Source: Ignavibacteriales bacterium (GTDB lineage Bacteria; Bacteroidota; Ignavibacteria; Ignavibacteriales; Ignavibacteriaceae). Taken from it: DNA of 24,174 bases. This document shows positions 18,988 to 24,174 of this stretch, piece after piece (positions within the stretch are counted from its first letter, which is position 1; every line of letters starts with the position of its first letter). The notes under the pieces were generated by a model. That model saw only the letters and a program-made list of their open reading frames with translations. It made no database searches and was not told the origin of the DNA. The stretch lies in contig JADJMD010000002.1 in NCBI GenBank assembly GCA_016709765.1, forward strand, positions 1 to 24,174. The letters run 5' to 3'. Position numbers and translations under genes: made by a program.

Positions 18988-20760
18988 ATGAAAAAACTAA
19001 CATTACTACTTGTCATTATTCTTTTTGTTTATTCAAACAATTATTCACAAGGCATACCAGAAACAATTAACTACCAGGGTATTTTAAAAGATGCATCTGG
19101 TGTAGTTGTTCCGGATGGTAATTATAATATAATTTTTCAATTATGTGAAGCGGAGTCGGGTGGAACTGTCTTTTGGGAAGAGTTGCAGACCATAAATGTA
19201 ATTGATGGAATATTAAACGCAGAATTAGGAACTATCGCACCAATTCCTCAAACAATATTTGAAAACCCAGCATGGTTAAGCATAATTATTAATGGCGGGA
19301 CTCCGCTTTCTCTAAGAATACCATTAACATCTGTACCGTATAGTTTTTTAAGTATGACTGTGCCTGATGGAAGCTTGACAGCTTCTAAAATTGCTGATGG
19401 TGAAGTTGTAAAAAGCGTAAACGGAATAAAAGATATTGTTAACCTGGTCGCAGGAAGTAATGTTACAATAACACCAAGTGGAAATGATTTGACAATCTCA
19501 TCAACCGGCGGAGGAGGAGGAACAATAGGGGGAAGCGGAAGCAGCAATTTTATTCCAATGTTTACAAACAGCACAACTCTCGGAAGTTCTACCTTGTATG
19601 ATGCAGGCAGTAGAATTGGATTAGGAACAACTACGCCGGATTTTAGTTTTACAATTAATTCTACTCCAACTTTTGGGCGGGGACTTAAAGTATCTAGAGC
19701 CGGCGGTGGATTAATTGGATTAGCCATAATGGAAGATGTCCAGCCAACATCATTAAGAGGTTGGTCTTTTGAATGTTGGAACCAAAAATTAAGAATTAAT
19801 GCAGCAGGAGATGATGGCATAACAACATTAAAGAATTTAATGACATTTGACAGAGAGGGTAATGTTGGGATTGGAACGGAAACTCCATTGTATCCATTGC
19901 ACATTGCAACTAACAGAAAATATGCAGGGTATTTTATAACAGATTCATTATCACACGATGCCCATGCTTTACACGGTGAGTTTCTAGGAACAGGCGACAA
20001 AGATGCGGTTGGTGTTTATGGAAAATCTGTCCCCGCCGACTACTATGGTTATGGTGGATACTTTCAAGGTGGTTTTGTTGGTGTTCGTGGCGTAGTACAA
20101 CCAACCGGGTCATCCTACTATAGCGGTGTTCAGGGAGTTATATTTCAAGGAGGTGCTGGTTATAACTATGGTGTGTATGGTGAAGCTATGGGAGGCATAG
20201 GTACTAATATTGGCATATATGGTACAACTACTGGTGGTGCAACATCTTGGGCGGGATATTTTTCCGGGAATGTGAATGTAACAGGAACAATAAGTAAAGG
20301 TGGCGGCTCTTTTAAGATAGATCATCCTTTAGATCCAACAAATAAAAATCTTTATCACTCCTTTGTAGAATCACCCGACATGATGAACATTTATAACGGT
20401 AACATCATTACTGATGGTTCAGGTTATGCAACAGTCACAATGCCTAATTGGTTTGAAGCGCTTAACCAGGATTTTCGTTATCAGTTAACTGTAATTGGGG
20501 ACTTTGCACAGGCAATTGTTTCGCAAAAGATTCAGAACAATCAATTTATTATCAGAACAGATAAACCAAACATAGAAGTATCATGGCAGGTAACAGGAAT
20601 ACGACACGATAAGTTTGCAGAGAAGAACAGAATTCCCGTTGAGGAAAACAAAACAGGAAAAGATGTTGGCAGATATCTGCATCCCGATGCTTACGGTGTT
20701 AGCGAAACACTGGGTGTAGATTATGAAAACAATAGGGTTGACAAAGAACACAGCAAGTAA
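18988..20760 (+). CDS. Secreted fibre/adhesin-like protein 1 with distinctive FKIDHPLDP-type C-terminal module
   Basis: About 590 residues; the start at ATG 18988 gives leader MKKLTLLLVIILFVYSNNYS-QG, better than a TTG five codons upstream. Modules: an N-terminal domain GIPETINYQGILKDASGVVV (20-130) shared with the paralog that follows; a linker VKSVNGIKDIVNLVAGSNVT then a Gly-rich stretch; phage-tail-fibre-like repeats (RIGLGTTTPDFSF, NVGIGTETPLYPL); Gly/Tyr-rich beta repeats (YYGYGGYFQGGFVGVRGVVQ, YNYGVYGEAMGG); and a C-terminal module starting SKGGGSFKIDHPLDPTNKNL and continuing YHSFVESPDMMNIYNGNI, FRYQLTVIGDFAQAIVSQKI, EVSWQVTGIRHDKFA. I recall this last module in many environmental bacterial proteins, without a known function. 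No T9SS sorting domain. The frame is intact. Confidence 0.8.
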   Translation: MKKLTLLLVIILFVYSNNYSQGIPETINYQGILKDASGVVVPDGNYNIIFQLCEAESGGTVFWEELQTINVIDGILNAELGTIAPIPQTIFENPAWLSIIINGGTPLSLRIPLTSVPYSFLSMTVPDGSLTASKIADGEVVKSVNGIKDIVNLVAGSNVTITPSGNDLTISSTGGGGGTIGGSGSSNFIPMFTNSTTLGSSTLYDAGSRIGLGTTTPDFSFTINSTPTFGRGLKVSRAGGGLIGLAIMEDVQPTSLRGWSFECWNQKLRINAAGDDGITTLKNLMTFDREGNVGIGTETPLYPLHIATNRKYAGYFITDSLSHDAHALHGEFLGTGDKDAVGVYGKSVPADYYGYGGYFQGGFVGVRGVVQPTGSSYYSGVQGVIFQGGAGYNYGVYGEAMGGIGTNIGIYGTTTGGATSWAGYFSGNVNVTGTISKGGGSFKIDHPLDPTNKNLYHSFVESPDMMNIYNGNIITDGSGYATVTMPNWFEALNQDFRYQLTVIGDFAQAIVSQKIQNNQFIIRTDKPNIEVSWQVTGIRHDKFAEKNRIPVEENKTGKDVGRYLHPDAYGVSETLGVDYENNRVDKEHSK

Positions 20761-20781
20761 AGGTATTTATTAATTAAACGA

Positions 20782-20799
20782 AAAGTCATAAATGACTTT
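20782..20799. other. Small hairpin after fibre gene 1
   Basis: AAAGTCAT pairs with ATGACTTT round two A residues, in the 99-base gap between the two paralogous fibre genes. No T run follows, so termination is unsure; it could be a processing site or a weak stop. Confidence 0.4.
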
Positions 20800-20859
20800 A
20801 GTATAAACAAATAAAATGGAATAAATTTATTCATCAATCTTTCTTAGAAGGGAAATACT

Positions 20860-22516
20860 ATGAAAAAAATTACATTCTTTTTTGTCCTTTTGATATGCCT
20901 TTTTACTTTAACAAGCATTTATTCACAGGGCATACCGGAAACAATTAACTATCAAGGTATTCTAAAAGATGCTGCCGGAGTTGTTGTTCCCAATGGGGAC
21001 TACAATCTTACATTTAAATTATATGATGTTGAATCTGGTGGTGCGGCTATCTGGTCAGAATCCAAATTAATCACAGTTTCAAATGGTATTGTTAACACAC
21101 AGTTGGGAAGCGTAACACCAATACCACCATCAACATTTAATGCTGCTCTCTGGCTGGGTATTGCTGTAGCAGCAGGCACAGAGCTTGCCCGCGCATTGCG
21201 CTAACATCGGCTCCTTACAGTATTTATAGTTTAAATGTTGCCTGATGGAAGTATTACTGCAACAAAGATTGCGGATGATGAAGTTGTAAAAAGTGTTAAT
21301 GGGTTAAAGAATGATGTAAATCTTGTGGCAGGCGCTAACGTAACAATAACACCAAGCGGAAACGATTTAACAATTTCCTCAACAGGTGGCGGAAGCGGCA
21401 TTGGCGGAAGCGGAACGGCAAACTATATCCCGAAATTTACTAACAGTACAACTCTTGGCAATTCGGTTTTATTTGATGACGGAAATAAAATTGGAATAGG
21501 GACAACAACCCCGGACTATTCATTAACGATTAATTCAAATTCAACCTCAGGCTTAGCTTTAAAACTTTCGCGGGGTGGTGGATTGGGAATGGCCTTTTTA
21601 GAAGAGGGTCAGCCAGTAGATGGCAAAGCCTGGTCCTTTAATGTTTATCAACAAAAATTTAAAATAAACACTGCTGCTGATAATGGATATACACAAATTA
21701 AAAACATAATGACTTTTTGATCGCGCAGGAAATGTAGGCGTTGGAACCGAAACCCCAACTCATCAATTAGAAGTGCTTAGTGACGGACAAGTTGGCATTT
21801 ATTACAATGGAAATAATGCCGGTTGGGCAAGCATATACGTAAATGCTTTGCAAAGCACAGCAACTTCCGGATATGGCTATGTAAGGAGTGGTATTCTTAA
21901 AGCTTATACTGGATTAACAGCTGCTGACAATTGGTATGTTAGCACCGGGGGGTCCTCAAATAAAAGAATAGTAGTGCAGCCAAGTGGTTATGTGGGTATC
22001 GGAACAGATGTACCCGTTACCAACCTTCAATTGGTTCACGATCAATATGTGCCTGGTGGAGGCTTTACTCTGCAGCAGACATCTAATTCCAATCGATGGC
22101 AATTTTATGTTTCACAGTCTACTAATTTTTTACGTCTTTTTTATAATGACGCATCAATGGGGGGATTTGATAATACAAATGGAAACTATACACCAGTTTC
22201 AGATATGCGTCTTAAAAAGAATATCCAACCGATTAATAATATGTTGAATGTTATAATGGAATTGCAACCCAAGACATATCAAATGAAAGCGGATAATAGT
22301 CCAAATAATATATCATATGGTCTGATCGCACAAGATGTAGAAAAGGTTCTCCCGGAATTAATAACAGTATATAATGGTGATGATGGCGATGGTATCAAAG
22401 ATCTGCAAATGCTTTCATACACAGAACTAATTCCAATCCTAATTAAGGCAATGCAAGAACAACAAGCTATAATTGAGGACTTGACAAAACGTGTACAGAC
22501 ACTTGAAAATAAATAA
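20860..22516 (+). CDS. Secreted fibre/adhesin-like protein 2 with C-terminal S74 intramolecular chaperone domain, three frameshifts
   Basis: Paralog of the preceding gene, start after AGAAGGGAAATACT. Leader MKKITFFFVLLICLFTLTSI, then GIPETINYQGILKDAAGVVV, VKSVNGLKNDVNLVAGANVT and NKIGIGTTTPDYSLTI. It ends in a Peptidase_S74-type self-cleaving chaperone domain (TPVSDMRLKKNIQPINNMLN, ISYGLIAQDVEKVLPELITV, LSYTELIPILIKAMQEQQAI and a coiled coil to LENK), which in phage tail spikes drives trimerisation and then cuts itself off before the SDxR motif. Breaks: missing C at 21188-21190 (repair gives ELAPRIALTSAPYSIYSLNV), extra T at 21238-21239, extra T in the T5 run 21714-21718 (repair gives IMTFDRAGNVGVGTETP). 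About 550 residues when repaired. A trimeric surface fibre is the natural reading; the ligand is unknown. Confidence 0.83.
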
Positions 22517-22563
22517 GAGAAATAAAAATTATAATTAAAAGATTTTGGGTGGATAGAATAACA

Positions 22564-22597
22564 AGCGGCAGCGGTACGGAGGCTTATCGCTGCTGCT
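22564..22597. other. GC-rich hairpin after fibre gene 2
   Basis: AGCGGCAGCG (22564-22573) pairs with CGCTGCTGCT (22588-22597), ten pairs with one G-T, round a 14-base loop. It is much more GC-rich than its surroundings and lies 48 bases after the fibre 2 stop. No T run follows, so it may be a Rho-assisted stop, an RNA-stability element or a remnant repeat. Confidence 0.5.
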
Positions 22598-22643
22598 AAT
22601 CCTTAATACTTTGGATAAATGTAAAATGAATAAGGAATATAAA

Positions 22644-23166
22644 ATGAAAAATAAAATAATAGTTGTTGCTTTAATGTCGATGTTTTTTATAAGCACTACA
22701 TTTTCGCAATATCAAATAAGCAACAGTGTAATTAGTGCGGGTGGTAATAAAACATCTAATGCCAATTACATTTTAAACAGCACTATAGGTGAACCATTTA
22801 TTGGTAAGTCGGTTAGCGCAGTAAATCAGCACCAAATAGGTTTTTGGTACGTTTATCAACAGCAAACAATTACAGCCGTTGAAGATGATGAAACGATTCC
22901 AACTGAATTTAAACTTTGAGCAGAATTATCCAAATCCATTTAATCCAACAACAAAAATAAAATTTGCTGTTCCGGAAAGAAGCAATGTGCTTATCAAGAT
23001 ATATGATATTCTTGGCAGCGAAGTTGCAACTCTAATTAACAAGGAAATGGATGCAGGGCGATATGATGTTAATTTTAATGCAAACGGATATTCTTCCGGA
23101 ATTTACTTATTTAGAATGGAAGCAGGTAGTTATGTGAGCACAAAAAAAATGACCTTGCTAAAATAA
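22644..23166 (+). CDS. Small secreted protein with type IX secretion sorting domain, one frameshift
   Basis: About 173 residues when repaired. Start at 22644 chosen because AAGGAA lies just upstream and it opens the leader MKNKIIVVALMSMFFISTTF-SQ; upstream ATG at 22626 is an alternative. The mature front (YQISNSVISAGGNKTSNANY, ILNSTIGEPFIGKSVSAVNQ, HQIGFWYVYQQ) is a compact motif I know from many Ignavibacteria-type secreted proteins, in which it precedes the sorting domain. The tail LEQNYPNPFNPTTKIKFAVP ... SSGIYLFRMEAGSYVSTKKM is a Por sorting domain. An extra T at 22915-22917 breaks the frame between EFKL and EQNYPNP. Probably a minimal surface-attached protein, possibly a partner of the fibre proteins upstream. 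Confidence 0.82.
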
Positions 23167-23206
23167 TTATTGAAAACATAACGCATAAAATATAGAGGAG
23201 ATGTTT

Positions 23207-24174
23207 ATGAGATTAGTAACAATAATAATTTTCATTTTGTTTTTTGTTCAAATAGTTTATACACAGCAAGATGATTTTAACACAATCGCGCAAAATGAAA
23301 TAAATTCTCGTACGCTGAAAACTCACAAGGTTCTTGATAGCGGGTTTAATATTACCGAAGTTCTTGAGCAAATATGGGAAAATGGAAATTGGAAGAATGT
23401 TACGCGAGATTCCTATTTTATTGATTCAAACAATGTCTTTTATTTAATTACAACTGAAACTTGGGATAGTACTGCGTGGGTTAATGAATTACAGACCTGG
23501 TTTACTTACGATGAAAATGATAATGCAACAGAGGAAATTACCAAGAATTGGGATGGCGGCGACTGGGTTAATTCGGAAAGACTGCTTTAACGAATATGAT
23601 GGCACCAAAACACAATTTCAGAAACTTACCAAGCTTGGGATGGTATTGATTGGGAAAATGTAGAAGCCACAAGATACAATTTCAATAATAATTTACTTAC
23701 CGAAGAATTATATCAAAGTTGGAATGGTTCTGCCTGGGAAAATGTAGAAAGATATCAATATACATTTGTGGGTAATAATCTAACTGAAGAGTTATATCAA
23801 ACATGGCAAAGCAACTGGGAGAACTCTGCATTAGAGGTGCACACTTATGATGGTAACAATAACGAAATTGTAAGCGAATCAAAAATCTGGGATGGCAACC
23901 AGTGGGTAATTGAAGATAGATTTACAAATCAATACAGTAACGGAAACCTTACAGTAGTAACATTACAAGAAGGATGGATCGACACCGTCTGGTCTAATTT
24001 AGGTCTATACACCAAACATTATAATAACAATAATCTAATGATAGATTATATATCTCCAGTTTTGGCATAGTGTTAATGGATGGACAAATCAGCAGAAATG
24101 GATTTTATCTTATAGTACAGACAATCAATTATTAGACTGGACAACTCAGTTCTGGTACACAACACAGTGGAAAT
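23207..24174 (+). CDS. Secreted Trp-rich repeat protein, partial, three frameshifts
   Basis: Start ATG 23207 after GAGGAGATGTTT (an ATG at 23201 lies within the ribosome site). Leader MRLVTIIIFILFFVQIVYTQ. The rest is a run of imperfect repeats of about 25-35 residues built on W-x-N / E-x-Y-Q-x-W: EQIWENGNWKNVTRDSYF, ETWDSTAWVNELQTWFTYDE, YQAWDGIDWENVEATRYNF, YQSWNGSAWENVERYQYTF, YQTWQSNWENSALEVHTYD, KIWDGNQWVIEDRFTNQY. Breaks: extra C at 23585, missing A at 23607-23610, and an indel near 24055 (next frame QFWHSVNGWTNQQKWILSYS). The gene runs off the right edge. Such YD-like Trp repeats in this lineage usually end in a T9SS sorting domain, which I would expect beyond the window. Function unknown; likely surface-exposed. 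Confidence 0.75.

Noticed and set aside
19248..20000. 250-codon frame on the minus strand opposite fibre gene 1
   Set aside because: It mirrors the Gly/Thr-rich plus-strand gene, giving a Pro/Val-rich product without a leader or known domain; the plus-strand gene has signal peptide and family repeats.
18988..22516. Prophage tail-fibre region
   Set aside because: Both proteins have bacterial signal peptides and no other phage structural, lysis or integrase gene is present; the resemblance is limited to fibre repeats and the S74 domain.

Overview
The window reads as a chromosomal segment of an AT-rich, gliding/FCB-type bacterium, most likely of the Ignavibacteria/Ignavibacteriales branch of Bacteroidota-Chlorobiota. 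The grounds are inferential: secreted proteins ending in type IX secretion (Por) sorting domains with the NYPNPFNP motif, a one-protein hybrid two-component regulator (propellers, histidine kinase, receiver and AraC domain in one chain), a LytTR response regulator, weak or absent Shine-Dalgarno sites at several genes, and a dispersed TCATTCCC...GGGAATGA palindrome family. I see no phage, plasmid, IS, CRISPR, rRNA or tRNA signal.

Layout: 1-958 (-) ettA-like ABC-F ATPase, running off the left edge; 1209-1706 (+) DinB-family protein; 1838-3667 (-) secreted class C beta-lactamase-like serine hydrolase with a TPR tail; 4060-6055 (-) outer-membrane porin plus ammonium transporter in one operon; ~6329-7096 (+) receiver-LytTR regulator; 7105-8214 (-) membrane SpoIIE-type phosphatase; 8391-9308 (+) KirBac potassium channel; 9349-11378 (-) secreted propeller-like T9SS cargo; 11491-13763 (-) four-gene lipoprotein operon built round a CsgG-family pore subunit; 14136-18317 (+) giant hybrid two-component regulator; 18677-18938 (+) two tiny membrane proteins; 18988-22516 (+) two paralogous secreted fibre/adhesin proteins that share their front halves but carry different C-terminal modules; 22644-23166 (+) small T9SS cargo; 23207-end (+) Trp-rich repeat protein running off the right edge.

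The dominant anomaly is that most long genes are broken by single-base gains or losses, nearly all in short homopolymers, and each break is repaired by adding or removing one base with motifs continuing seamlessly. I count about 21 indels and one TGG-to-TGA nonsense change. This looks like uncorrected sequencing error rather than gene decay, because unrelated genes, including likely housekeeping ones, are hit while motifs stay intact. Split genes are therefore annotated here as single coding regions, and any claim of truncation should be distrusted.

Functionally the region is mostly cell-envelope and signalling: ammonium uptake, K+ flux, partner-switch or stress-type phosphatase signalling, a lipoprotein export or scaffold operon, and a large sensor directly upstream of a run of secreted adhesin-like proteins that it could plausibly control. 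The most interesting unexplained units are the all-lipoprotein CsgG/PEGA-like/DUF4810/GNA1162 operon, the paired fibre proteins with exchanged C-termini behind two tiny membrane proteins, and a palindromic repeat that has inserted in frame inside a secreted protein.
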